From the NCBI RefSeq assembly GCF_036320965.1, contig NC_092234.1, positions 36,431,703 to 36,495,702 of the forward strand: DNA of 64,000 nucleotides. The letters are read 5' to 3'. How positions within the stretch are numbered: the first letter of the stretch is position 1; every line of letters begins with the position of its first letter. The notes below the pieces were generated by a model. It did not search any database, was not told where the DNA came from, and was given only the letters and a program-made list of their open reading frames with translations. Positions 53,495-64,000 of the stretch are shown one piece after another. The stretch comes from Panulirus ornatus. Its lineage: Eukaryota; Arthropoda; Malacostraca; Decapoda; Palinuridae. The position numbers were made by a program, and so were the translations under genes.

Positions 53495-55920
53495 AATGTG
53501 GAATAATTCTAATACCACACTATTCGAGATTGAAAATAAACAAATTCCACGAATTACGAGAACTTGCAATATTTCAGTCATCATGGATGAATAGGAAAAC
53601 AGAAGGACTAATTCACCTAAAGAAAATATACAAATTCAAATCAATGGGAATCGATGAAAATCTTCAGGAGTCAATCAAAATCCAGAGAGTGTAAACGCGA
53701 CGAAGAAAAAAAAAGAATATCCTTGAAAGTTACGAATAATATTATGGAATTCTTCAAATATATTAGACAAAGGAAGACAGTAAAAGAAGGAACTGGACTA
53801 TTACTATACGAACATGACACATTAATTATTGACAAGGAAATGGCTAACATACTAAATTATTCTTTTAACTCCGTATTCACAACTGAAGAAACATCTCGAA
53901 TACCGCAACCAGTGAAAATGTTTCAAGGATCAGATGAAGAAGAGTTGAAGGTTAGAGGAATAAGAAACTCTGAAGTACTTAAATACCTGGACCAATTAAA
54001 TCCTAACAAATCCAACAGCCCAGATAACTTAGCTCCAAGATTTTCAAGGGTCAGGAGACAACTGATATACCCCATAACAAAAACATTCAACAAATCCCTA
54101 TCGGATGATCAGATGTCAACTGACTGGAAACTACCAAATGTTACTCCTATATAAAAAAAGGAGACAACAAGTGTGCCTTGAACTACCGCCCAATTAACCT
54201 TACGTCAGTGTCAGGAAAAATGATGGAAAAATAATACGAGATAAAACTGTCACGTTTCTAGAACACAAAATTATATCGGACAACCAACACAGTTTCTGCT
54301 ATAGAAGATCCTGCCTGACGAATATGTTGGAATTATTCTATGTTATTTATCAGAACTGGGACGAAAAATTACCGTCTGATGTAGTATATTTAGATTTCCA
54401 TAAGGCTTACTATATAGTACCTCACAAGAGATTTTTGCCTAAACTCAAAGCACAATGATTCGGTGAAGAACTCTGTACATGGATCAGAGACTGGCTTGAC
54501 GGAACAAAGCAGCGTGTAGTATTAAACGGCGAAACCTCAGATTGGCTAGACGTAACGAGTGGTGTACCACAGGGGTCGGTCCTGGGCCCAATTCCTTTCA
54601 TTATATACATTAATGACCTAAAACTTGGTCTCGTATCGAAGATTTCCGAATTTGTTGATACTAAACTAGGAGGTAGAGCTGTAAACATGCAGGACAGTGA
54701 AATGATTCAAAGAGATCTTAACTTACTAGCAGAGTGGTCAGACAGATGGCAAATGAAGTTTGATGTTGACAATGGCAAAGTTATGCACTTTAGAAACAAG
54801 AATATATGTTATGGCTACAAACTATTCAGAAATTCTCTAACTAAAGTAAATGAAGAAAAGGACGTGGGAGATGTCATTAGCAACAATCTGAAATACACTA
54901 GACAATGTCAAGCAGCAAGTTAAAAGGCAACCAAATGTTAAGTTTCATAGTCAGGAACATAGATTACAAGACACCAGAAACAATGCTCACACTTTATGAT
55001 TCTCAAGTAAAACCACACCTTGAATATGCAGTCCAGTTTTGGTCCCCAAACTATAAAAAAGACGAGGAAGAATTAGAGTAAGTACACAAAGACGCGCAAC
55101 AAAATTGATCCCATCCCTAAGAAAGCTGGCATACGAAAGAGAGGCTAAAACGATTGGATCTCTTCTCCCTTAAAATCGTGGACTTCGTGGTGATAAGCTT
55201 AATCCGTTTAAAATTCTGAACAAGTTCGATAAAGTAAACCACGAACATCTTTTCGAAATACAAGAAAATACAAGTTTTCAACCATTTCTGAGAGTATTAG
55301 CTGACCAAGGTCAGGGCAGGAAGTAAAGGGACCACTGGAGATGCTGGGAACTATTGAGAGCTTGTGGCACTTTTGGACTTGAGCAGAATTTTGTTGTGAA
55401 AATTGAAGATGAACCGTCCACCACTCCTGGCCAGACCATGGCTATGTCCTCAGGCTAACTGGGGATTCTGAACAAGTTCGATAACGTATATCACGAAAAT
55501 CTTTCCGAAATACGGGACAATACAGTTACCAGGACGAATGGAATAAAAATCCAAGCTAAAACATGTAGTACGGACGTGGGAAAAAGCTTCTTTTCCTATA
55601 GGCGTGTTGAGCACTGGAATAAGTTACCGTCAAATGCAGTAAATACCATGAAAATAAATACTTTCAAAAGTAGACTAGTCAAATATTTTATCAATTCAGG
55701 TATACTCTGAGAAAAACGTCAGACATAAACTGCATAAATGACAGCGGTAACGGGGACACTTTAAAAGGCCAATATGCAGCAGCGAGGGGTCGCTGATAGC
55801 TTGTTAAACTGCTGAGTGGAGTTAGATTTTCTTGTAAATCTTTTTTTTCTTTTTTTTTTTTTACCAGACAACGCAGTCGTGGGCCAGCCAGGCCTCCGTA
55901 TTGTCTGTCTTTCTCATGTA
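53495..55920 (+). mobile_element. CR1-like non-LTR retrotransposon, copy B, nested in PLE copy B
   Basis: Plus-strand copy with part of the ORF (53560-55710) and a 3'UTR/tail to about 55920 (GGGCCAGCCAGGCCTCCG, TCTTTCTCATGTAAAC). It is collinear with copy A over its whole length and longer at the 5' side. It interrupts the PLE between the RT block FTVEMESD and the LPF..C/SIYRKPT block. No clear target-site duplication is seen; the 5' boundary at about 53495 is the point where PLE similarity stops. Confidence 0.85.
53560..55710 (+). pseudogene. Broken RT ORF of CR1-like copy B
   Basis: The frame 53654-54154 (166 codons) reads MEFFKYIRQRKTVKEG, ANILNYSFNSVFT, VRGIRNSEVLKYLDQLNPNK and PITKTFNKSLSDDQ, the RT N-terminal region. 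After a stop/frameshift at 54154 it continues with NYRPINLTSVSGKMMEK, DVVYLDFHKAYYIVPH, SGVPQGSVLGPIPF and then FVDTKLGG (54651-54674) where FADDTKLGG is expected, then RDLNLLAEWSDRWQMKF. The C-terminal block (SYRRVEHWNKLPSNAVN, FKSRLVKYF at 55595-55690) is intact in sequence but out of frame. It shares the FVD lesion with copy A. Confidence 0.87.
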
Positions 55921-55921
55921 A

Positions 55922-56268
55922 ACTAATCACTTTCCATTTCCACAGTAAATTTGATAGAAGGTACTGAATTGTTAAGTAAAGGGGGAAACGCTTATAGATT
56001 TTCGTTTGTTGGCCAAACACAAAGAACATCATCTACATACCTAAACCATATTGCCTTAGAGGGTAAAATTAGTAATTTTGTTTCAAAAGAATTCCATGTC
56101 AAGATTACTTAATCCTGGTGAAAGAGGCTTATCCATTAGCACACTAGATTTCTGAGCATAAAATTCTTCATTAAATTCATATACACAGTCTTTCATACAC
56201 ATATTTTTTTTTTCAATACAATAAACACAGAGTTGGAAACAGGTAAACCAAGATTATCCAAGACATCA
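55922..56268 (-). mobile_element. Penelope-like element copy B, 5' half (RT catalytic region)
   Basis: On the minus strand: MCMKDCVYEFNEEFYAQKSS, LMDKPLSPGLSNLDMEFF, then (after a stop/frameshift) LPSKAIWFRYVDDVLCVWPT and SIKFTVEMESD. The RT catalytic YVDD lies at about 56028-56039. Read with the fragment at 52862-53494 it gives a continuous PLE order RT - RT end - GIY-YIG. The junction with the upstream non-LTR fragment is near 56268. Confidence 0.8.
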
Positions 56269-56269
56269 A

Positions 56270-56690
56270 ACAGAGAGAGTTGCTTTGTCTACAGAAGACA
56301 CAGCTACAGTAACGTCAGGACGGTAAAGTGAAGGAAAGGTAGAGCGACAGAAATTGTTAGAAAAGCCCTTGGCTAAAGACCAGAATGGCCTATCAGTGGA
56401 TGACGAGGAGAGGTTATCACACTTCCTTTGAATAAAGAAACACTTCGCCTCATAGATAACGTGCTTGCAGTAGTTAGGGCAGTGATCAAATCTGAATGGA
56501 AGCCAAAAGAAAAGAGTCTTTCCAAGCCCGATGTGCCTGATCCCTTGCCTGAATGGCCTTAGAACAAGAACGGTTGAATCATGGATTGCATAAAGAGGTC
56601 GTCTTGGAGGAAGAGGGGGATAAATGCTTCCATTCCCGCAAGAATAACCTCTGCTGTGCGTTTGGCAGAGACAGAAACATCATAAGGGAG
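56270..56690 (-). pseudogene. Fragment of a third non-LTR retrotransposon (linker before the RT)
   Basis: Minus-strand pieces: FNRSCSKAIQARDQAHRAWK preceded by a stop that fits TGG to TGA, then VIYEAKCFFIQRKCDNLSSS, STDRPFWSLAKGFSNNFCRS and TFPSL, followed by VAVSSVDKATL. This is the endonuclease-RT linker of a common APE-type LINE of decapods, known to me from its SFWSLAK block. It is cut off by the PLE at about 56270. Several frame changes. Confidence 0.65.
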
Positions 56691-57017
56691 AGTAATTTCA
56701 CTCAAGGAGAGTCACATATTCACAGTGTGAGCCTCACGTGACGTGGCAGAAAATTATATGTAAACAGATCTACAAGTATGGCGCAGGTGCATCATACTCT
56801 ACAATGTATATACCACATAAGAGCATCGAACACAGTGCATATGAACACTTACTTCACCGTCAGAATAACAATACTTAACGTGTGCTGGCAACAATGCTGT
56901 TATTAGGGGTTACCGCAAAGCTGTCACTGACAACATGTATGTATGGTCTTGACAGCCGGAGCATATGTGCTGTTGTCAGAGATGATACACAGGTACACAA
57001 GTTAGCGAATTATTCTG

Positions 57018-57067
<50 letters not shown>

Positions 57068-57460
57068 AAAATGAATATTCAACAAATAGAGAACAGTTTA
57101 CTGAATTCAGGTAGCCAGCCATTCAGCTTAAAACACTTACTGGAGGAAGTACACACTCTGGGCCTGGGGGTGGGGAGGGGAGGGTGAACGGGGGAGGGGG
57201 GGTGTTATAGTAACTAGTTACTTCCTCACGAAAATAACTCAGGGTTAAGCTGGGTGTCGGGTACTTGTACGCTTGAGGTAAGCACATGACTGGCGTCTGT
57301 CTACACAGTACAGCAAGTGTTACTGAGCAAAGTCTCTAATTCATTTCCAACATGTGTATTTAGTGACGAACACCTGAACATGACGCGAGAGAAAGATACA
57401 TATTGCTTGCCCTGCATGTAGTATTGTGTATGACATACATCACGCCATTGATGATGAACA
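56691..57460. other. Unassigned sequence with GT microsatellite
   Basis: A GT run lies at 57020-57066. A G-rich stretch is present at 57160-57200. No gene is recognised. Confidence 0.5.
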
Positions 57461-57808
57461 CTAAATGATGAATAACACTGGTTGTGTTACTAAATGATGA
57501 ATAACACTGGTTGTGTTACTAAATGATGAATAACACTGGTTGTGTTACTAAATGATGAATAACACTGGTTGTGTTACTAACTGATGAATAACACTGGTTG
57601 TGTTACTAAATGATGAATAACACTGGTTGTGTTGCTAAATGATGAATAACACTGGTTGTGTTACTAAATGATGAATAACTGGTTGTGTTACTAAATGATG
57701 AATAACACTGGTTGTGTTACTAAATGATGAATAACACTGGTTGTGTTACTAAATGATGAATAACACTGGTTGTGTTACTAAATGATGAATAACACTGGTT
57801 GTGTTACT
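57461..57808. repeat. 29-bp minisatellite, left block
   Basis: About 12 copies of a 29-bp unit containing ACTAAATGATGAATAACACT. It ends abruptly at LINE L13 and resumes at 60251. Confidence 0.95.
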
Positions 57809-57952
57809 ATTTATTTGCTTTGTCGCTGTCTCCCGCGTTAGCGAGGTAGCGCAAGGAAACAGACGAAAGAATGGCCCAACCCACCCACATACACATGTAT
57901 ATACATACACACCCACACACGCAAATATACATACCTATATATCTCAACGTAT

Positions 57953-57974
<22 letters not shown>

Positions 57975-58032
<58 letters not shown>
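57975..58032. repeat. (CA)/(TA)n microsatellite beside S4
   Basis: TA run (CA before it from about 57950) at the 3' end of S4. It belongs to the TA/CA-rich part of the L13 3'UTR into which S4 inserted. Confidence 0.95.
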
Positions 58033-58040
<8 letters not shown>

Positions 58041-58153
58041 TTCATACTATTCGCTATTTCCCGCGATAGCGAGGTAGCGTTAAGAACAGAGGACTGGGCC
58101 TTTGAGGGAATATCCTCACCTGGACCTCTTCTCTGTTCCTTCTTTTGGAAAAA

Positions 58154-58161
<8 letters not shown>
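58032..58161 (-). mobile_element. S4: short LINE-ends element, 5'-truncated, nested in L13
   Basis: Minus-strand S copy: 3' hairpin region at about 58045-58080 (loop variant CGCGATAGCG), body to CTTCTTTTGGAA near 58145, then an A tract and a TA tract (58162-58216). The LINE-like leader is absent, as in S1. The L13 3'UTR continues on both sides. Confidence 0.85.
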
Positions 58162-58226
<65 letters not shown>

Positions 58227-58469
58227 GACGTATACATATATACACATGTACACAATTCATACTGTCTGCCTTTATTCATTCCCATCGCCACCTCGCCACA
58301 CATGAAATAACAACCCCCTCCCCCCCTCATGTGTGCAAGGTAGCGCTAGGAAAAGACATCAAAGGCCCCATTCGTTCACACTCAGTCTCTAGCTGTCATG
58401 TAATAATGCGCCGAAACCACAGCTCCCTTTCCACATCCAAGCCCCACAAAACTTTCCATGATTTACCCC

Positions 58470-60248
58470 AGACGCTTCACATGCCCACGTCGACCCCGGT
58501 ATACCACATCGTTCCAATTCACTCTATTCCTTGCACGCCTTTCACCCTCCTGCATGTTCAGGCCCCGATCACTCAAAATCTTTTTCACTCCATCTTTCCA
58601 CCTCCAATTTGGTCTCCCACTTCTCCTCGTTCCCTCCACCTCCGACACATATATCCTCTTGGTCAATCTTTCCTCACTCATTCTCTCCATGTGACCAAAC
58701 CATTTCAAAACACCCTCTTCTGCTCTCTTAACCACACTCTTTTTATTACCACACATCTCTCTTACCTTATTATTACTTACTCGATCAAACCACCTCACAC
58801 CACATATTGTCCTCAAACATCTCCTTTCCAGCACATCCACCCTCCTGCGCACAACTCTATCCATAGCCCACGCCTCGCAACCATACAACAATGTTGGAAC
58901 CACTATTCCTTCAAACATACCTATTTTTGCTTTCGGAGATAATGTTCTCGACTTACACACATTCTTCAAGGCTCCCAGAATTTTCGCCCCCTCCCCACCC
59001 TATGATTCACTTCCGATTCCAAGGTTCCATCCGCTGCCAAATCCACTCCCAGATATCTAAAACACTTCACTTCCTCCAGTTTTTCTCCATTCAAACTTAC
59101 CTCCCAATTGACTTGACCCTCAACCCTACTGTACCTAATAACCTTGCTCTTACTTACATTTACTCTCAACTTTCTTCTTTCACACACTTTACCAGACTCA
59201 ATCACCAGCTTCTAAAGTTTCTCACATGAATTGGCCACCAGCGCTGTATCATCAGCGAACAACAACAGACTCACTTCCCAAGCTCTCTCATCCACAACAG
59301 ACTGCATACTTGGCCCTCTTTCCAAGACTCTTGCTTTCACATCCCTAACAATCCCATCCATAAACAAATTAAACAACCATGGAGATATCACACACTCCTG
59401 CCGCAAACCTACATTCACTGAGAACCAGTCACTTTCCTCTCTTCCTACACGTACACATGCATTACATCCTCGATAAAAACTTTTCATTGCTTCTAACAAC
59501 TTGCCTCCCACACCATGTATTCTTAATACCTTCCACAGAGCATCTCTATCAACTCTATCATATGCCTTCTCCAGATCCATCAATGCTACATACAAATCCA
59601 TTTGCTGTTCTTAATATTTCTCACATACATTCCTTAAAGCAAACACCTGATCCACACATCCTCTACCACTTCTGAAACCACAATGCTCTTCCCCAATCTG
59701 ATGCTCTGTACATGCCCTCACCCTCTCTATCAATACCCTCCCATATAATTTCCGAGGAATACTCAACAAACTTATACCTCTGTAATTTGAGCACTCACCT
59801 TTGTCCCCTTTGCCTTTGTACAATAGCACTATGCAAGCATTCTGCCAATCCTCAGGCACCTCACCATGAGTCATACATACATTAAATAACCTTACCAACC
59901 AGTCAACAACACAGTCACCCCCTTTTTTTTTTTTGTTTTTATAAATTCCACTGCAATACCATCCAAACCCGCTGCCTTGCCGGCTTTCATCTTCCGTAAA
60001 GCTTTTACTACCTATTCTCTGTTTACCAAATCATTTTCCCTAACCGTCTCACTTTGCACACCACCTCGACCAAAACAGACTATATCTGCCACTCTATCAT
60101 CAAACACATTCAACAAAACTTCAAAATTCTCACTCCACCTCCTCCTCACATCACCACTACTTGTTATCACCTCCCCATTAGCCCCCTTCACTGAAGTTCC
60201 CATTTGTTCCCTTGTCTTACGCACTTTATTTACCTTGTTCCAAAACAT
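58470..60248 (-). pseudogene. Broken RT ORF of LINE L13
   Basis: Pieces: 58463-58969 (168 codons, LYGCEAWAMDRVVRRR, FGHMERMSEERLTKRIY, GRPNWRWKDGVKK), 58966-59205 (YLGVDLAADGT), 59212-59601 (DLEKAYDRVDRDALWKVLRI, GLRQECV for GLRQGCV, LLFADDTALVANS), 59611-59898 (GFRSGRGCVDQVFALRN) and 60012-60248 (linker). Frameshifts lie near 58967, 59215, 59605 and in a T run near 59930. The RT turn motif carries G-to-E. Confidence 0.9.
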
Positions 60249-60250
60249 CT

Positions 60251-60406
60251 TGTTGTGTTACTCAATGACGAATAACACTGGTTGTGTTACTCAATGACGA
60301 ATAACACTGGTTGTGTTACTGAATGATGAATAACACTGGTTGTGTTACTAAATGACGAATAACACTGGTTGTGTTACTAAATAATGAATAACGCTGGTTG
60401 TGTGTT
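60251..60406. repeat. 29-bp minisatellite, right block
   Basis: About 5 copies of the same 29-bp unit as at 57461-57808, with a variant (CAATGACGAAT) in the first copies that the left block lacks. Confidence 0.93.
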
Positions 60407-60600
60407 AGTAATGCAGTAGTTGTCATGCACATGACTATGGGAAAACTAAGCTGTTTGCTTGCTTAGCTGCGCACTGGTTCATGCACTGGTCCATGACATT
60501 CACTGTACCAGTCATAGGACAAGTCTTGTACCTGTACAACACTGCTAGTTACCAGGTATCGGACGTGAGGTTGTGGTATGGTGCTGATGCTGGGTCACAA

Positions 60601-62087
60601 CGATAAGTGTGGTCAGCTGGGGTCACAACTTCAACAGTCGAGGTGGTCAGCTGTGATCACAACTTTAACGGTCGCTGTGGTCAGCTGGGGTCACAACTTC
60701 AACAGTCGCTGTGGTCAGCTGGGGTCACAACTTCAACGGTCGTTGTGGTCAGCTGGGGTCACAACTTCAACGGTCGGTGTGGTCAACTGGGGTCACAACT
60801 TCAACGGTCGGTGTGGTCAGCTGGGGCCACAACTTCAACGGTCGGTGTGGTCAGCTGGGGTCACAACTTCAACGGTAGGTGTGGTCAGCTGGGGCCACAA
60901 CTTCAACGATCGGTGTGGTCAGCTGGGGTCACAACTTCAACAGTCGCTGTGGTCAGCTGGGGTCACAACTTCAACAGTCGCTGTGGTCAGCTGGGGTCAC
61001 AACTTCAACGGTCGGTGTGGTCAGCTGGGGTCACAACTTCAACGATCGGTGTGGTCAGCTGGGGTCACAACTTCAACGGTCGGTGTGGTCAGCTGGGGTC
61101 ACAACTTCAACAGTCGCTGTGGTCAGCTGGGGTCACAACTTCAACGGTCGTTGTGGTCAGCTGGGGTCACAACTTCAACGGTCGGTGTGGTCAACTGGGG
61201 TCACAACTTCAACGGTCGGTGTGGTCAGCTGGGGCCACAACTTCAACGGTCGGTGTGGTCAGCTGGGGTCACAACTTCAACGGTAGGTGTGGTCAGCTGG
61301 GGCCACAACTTCAACGATCGGTGTGGTCAGCTGGGGTCACAACTTCAACAGTCGCTGTGGTCAGCTGGGGTCACAACTTCAACAGTCGCTGTGGTCAGCT
61401 GGGGTCACAACTTCAACGGTCGGTGTGGTCAGCTGGGGTCACAACTTCAACGATCGGTGTGGTCAGCTGGGGTCACAACTTCAACGGTCGGTGTGGTCAG
61501 CTGGGGTCACAACTTCAACGGTTGGTGTGATCAGCTGGGGTCACAACTTCAACGGTTGGTGTGGTCAGCTGGGGTCACAACTTCAACGGTTGGTGTGGTC
61601 AGCTGGGGTCACAACTTCAACGGTCGATGTGGTCAGCTGGGGTCACAACTTCAACGGTTGGTGTGGTCAGCTGGGTCACAACTTCAACGGTCGGTGTGGT
61701 CACAACTTCAACGGTCGGTGTGGTCACAACTTCAACGGTCGGTGTGGTCAGCTGGGGTCACAACTTCAACGGTTGATATGGTCAGCTGGGTCACAACTTC
61801 AACGGTCGCTGTGGTCACAACTTCAACGGTAGGTGTGGTCAGCTGGGGTCACAACTTCAATGGTCGGTGTGATCAGCTGGGGTCACAACTTCAACGATCG
61901 GTGTGGTCAGCTGGGGTCACAACTTCAACGGTAGGTGTGGTCAGCTGGGGTCACAACTTCAATGGTCGGTGTGATCAGCTGGGGTCACAACTTCAACGAT
62001 CGGTGTGGTCAGCTGGGGTCACAACTTCAACGGTAGGTGTGGTCAGCTGGGGTCACAACTTCAACGGTAGGTGTGGTCAGCTGGGGT
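60601..62087. repeat. 34-bp minisatellite array with higher-order structure
   Basis: About 44 copies of a 34-bp unit containing GTGTGGTCAGCTGGGGTCAC. Variant units repeat with a 12-unit (408-bp) period: the pattern starting at 60879 starts again at 61287. Later units include several shortened ones that lack CAGCTGGG (61680-61740, 61810). All frames are mostly open (529 codons at most); not a gene. Confidence 0.96.
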
Positions 62088-63045
62088 CACTGGTACTGAC
62101 GGAAGTCCTGGTTCTCCAGGTCACTGGTACTGACGGAAGTCCTGATTCTCCAGGTCACTGGTACTGACGGAAGTCCTGGTCCTCCAGATCACTGGTACTG
62201 ATGGAAGTCCTGGTTCTCCAGGTCACTGGTACTGACGGAAGTCCTGGTTCTCCAGGTCACTGGTACTGACGGAAGTCCTGGTTCTCCAGGCCACAGGTAC
62301 TGACGGAAGTCCCGGTTCTCCAAGTCACTTTGTACTGACGGAAGTCCTGGTTCTCTAGGTCACTGGTACTGACGGAAGTCCTGGTTCTCCAGGTCACTGG
62401 TACTGACGGAAGTCCAGGTTCTCCAGGCCACAGGTACTGACGGAAGTCCCGGTTCTCCAGGTCACTGGTACTGACGGAAGTCCCGGTTCTCCAGATCACT
62501 GGTACTGACGGAAGTCCTGGTTCTCCAGGTCACTGGTACTGACGGAAGTCCAGGTTCTCCAGGCCACAGGTACTGACGGAAGTCCCGGTTCTCCAGGTCA
62601 CTGGTACTGACGGAAGTCCTGGTCCTCCAGATCACTGGTACTGACGGAAATCCTGGTTCTCCAGGTCACTGGTACTGACGGAAATCCTGGTTCTCCAGGT
62701 CACTGGTACTGACGGAAATCCTGGTTCTCCAGGTCACTGATACTGACGGAATCCCGGTTCTCCAGGTCACTGGTACTGACGGAAGTCCTGGTTCTCCAGG
62801 CCACTGGTACTGACGGAAGTCCTGGTTCTCCAGGCCACTGGTACTGACGGAAGTCCCGGTTCTCCAGGTCACTGGTACTGACGGAAGTCCCGGTTCTCCA
62901 GGCCACTGGTACTGACGGAAGTCCTGGTTCTCCAGGTCACTGGTACTGACGGAAGTCCTGGTTCTCCAGGTCACTGGTACTGACGGAAGTCCTGGTTCTC
63001 CAGGTCACTGGTACTGACGGAAGTCCTGGTTCTCCAGGTCACAGG
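62087..63045. repeat. Second 34-bp minisatellite array
   Basis: About 28 copies of a different 34-bp unit containing GGTACTGACGGAAGTCCTGG. It begins within the last unit of the preceding array, the two sharing GGGGTCAC/AGGTCAC at the join. Confidence 0.96.
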
Positions 63046-63081
63046 TAAAGGTATATAGCTGGTGTATCTCTCCCAGATCAT

Positions 63082-63085
<4 letters not shown>

Positions 63086-63157
<72 letters not shown>
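63086..63157. repeat. (GA)n microsatellite
   Basis: GA run of about 72 bp. Confidence 0.97.
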
Positions 63158-63160
<3 letters not shown>

Positions 63161-63316
63161 GCTCAGGTCGAGCTGTTGACCTGCAGGTGGGTTGGGCGTG
63201 CCATGGCACATGTCCTCCCCCATCGTGTGATTCATATTTGTGTGTTATGGGGACAAAATTTGCATTCGTTTCGTAGCGTCTCTTAACATTTCATATATAT
63301 GTACCTGTCTTCCCTT

Positions 63317-63389
63317 ACACACACCCACACCCACACACACCCACCCACACACACACAGCCACACACACACACACACACCCACACACACA

Positions 63390-63420
<31 letters not shown>

Positions 63421-63460
63421 CCACACACACACACCCACACACACACCCACACACACACAC
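63317..63460. repeat. (CA)n microsatellite with CCA interruptions
   Basis: About 144 bp of CA with frequent ACCCAC interruptions, indicating an old or slipped tract. Confidence 0.96.
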
Positions 63461-63521
63461 ATTGTTAAACTGCCGTGTTAACTGCTGTTGGTCGGAGATG
63501 GTGATGAGTTCAGCGAACCTT

Positions 63522-63522
<1 letters not shown>

Positions 63523-63573
<51 letters not shown>
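63523..63573. repeat. (GT)n microsatellite
   Basis: GT run of about 51 bp. Confidence 0.97.
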
Positions 63574-63576
<3 letters not shown>

Positions 63577-64000
63577 CACACCCATGGTATAACCCGTGTC
63601 TCCTCCCCCCTTACACACACAATGTGTAGCGTCCCTCCGGCGATGAACCGAGCCAGCGTCACAATAAGCCAAAATTGTATACACTTCTGAATTTCCACTT
63701 CATAAAGAATGACGTCAACATCGGGGTCCAGGTGGTGGCCTGTGTTCGTTCGTAGTTCTGGTCTCTCGAAAAAGGTAGATATATTTGTTGCTTTCTCTGT
63801 CTTTTGAAAGGTGTATTATCTACTAATGGATATGATGCTTTACGATGTTCGTTACGGTGTAAACACATCATTGTAGATGATGCCATGACGTCTGTGTTTT
63901 CCAGCGTTTGTCGTGGTTGGCACCCATCTTCCCTAGCGGCCATCTTGGGTTGGAGAGGTGTGAGAAGAGAGATGGTCAGGGAAAGGGGTATGGTGAATAG
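63574..64000. other. Unassigned right end
   Basis: No element recognised. A 94-codon minus-strand frame (63659-63943) starts at an ATG in the context CAAGATGGCCGC, which resembles both a strong start context and a YY1-type site, and lies outside any repeat. The product (MAAREDGCQPRQTLENTD...) matches nothing I know. It is the only place in the window where the edge of a host gene is conceivable, but the support is thin. Confidence 0.3.

Larger units (their letters stand above)
57809..60250 (-). mobile_element. L13: LINE copy inserted in the 29-bp minisatellite
   Basis: Minus-strand copy with long-type 3'UTR (57809-58490; hairpin 57823-57850), coding part up to the linker codons (FWNKVNKVRKTREQ, about 60210-60250), where it is 5'-truncated. 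S4 and two TA tracts are nested in its 3'UTR at 57975-58216. The minisatellite unit GTTGTGTTACT is present on both sides of the copy. Confidence 0.92.

Noticed and set aside
60578..62167. 529-codon open frame (and overlapping 307-, 181- and 135-codon frames)
   Set aside because: All are readings of the same 34-bp tandem unit in different frames. The repeated tryptophan/glycine pattern follows from the DNA repeat.

Overview
No host protein-coding gene can be identified with confidence in this window. It looks like an intergenic (or very large intronic) stretch of an arthropod genome, most likely a decapod crustacean. The grounds are: an extreme density of TA, GA, GT and CA microsatellites and of 23-40 bp minisatellites; many copies of an APE-endonuclease LINE whose 3' end carries a conserved hairpin and TA tails; Penelope-like element (PLE) fragments with GIY-YIG domains; CR1-like and other non-LTR remnants; a tRNA-derived SINE; and one intron-containing pseudogene of a multicopy family. 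The taxon is an inference from these families.

Layout. 1-3450: a 26-bp array, a 28-bp array and a long decayed 32-36 bp array with two homogenised blocks. 4145-20520: LINE copies in both orientations (called L1-L6 here), short derivatives made from the two ends of the same LINE (S1-S3), PLE ends, and TA tracts at almost every junction. 20595-23165: a CR1-like copy (A) whose 3'UTR has grown a 40-bp minisatellite. 23165-25945: a 29-bp array and a broken two-exon gene of an unnamed multicopy family. 26585-34830: SINE copies, three degraded non-LTR remnants, a 32/33-bp array (27865-29540) and a 36-bp array. 34878-42300: a LINE 3' end and a minisatellite belt (40-, 33-37-, 23- and 38-bp units). 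42497-49141: two old LINE copies head to head, a PLE 3' end and LINE L11. 49142-52805: an almost intact LINE (L12) inserted in L11 and flanked by a 12-bp target duplication. 52818-56690: a PLE in two pieces split by CR1-like copy B, then another non-LTR fragment. 57460-60406: a 29-bp array split by LINE L13, which itself contains S4. 60600-63045: two abutting 34-bp arrays; then simple repeats and an unassigned end.

The most informative biology is how the retroelements relate. The S elements keep the LINE's 5' leader and its 3' hairpin tail and lack about 3 kb between, so they look like a non-autonomous family using the LINE machinery. L5 shows a 5' inversion of the twin-priming type. A 362-bp PLE derivative inside L3 consists of two inverted ends, each with a hammerhead-like motif, and has an 11-12 bp target duplication. 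Both CR1-like copies share the same one-codon loss in the catalytic FADD motif, and a minisatellite in copy A grew from a 3'UTR segment that is single-copy in copy B.

Long open frames across minisatellites (up to 729 codons) are artefacts of unit length and are not annotated as genes. Boundaries of old repeats are approximate to tens of bases.
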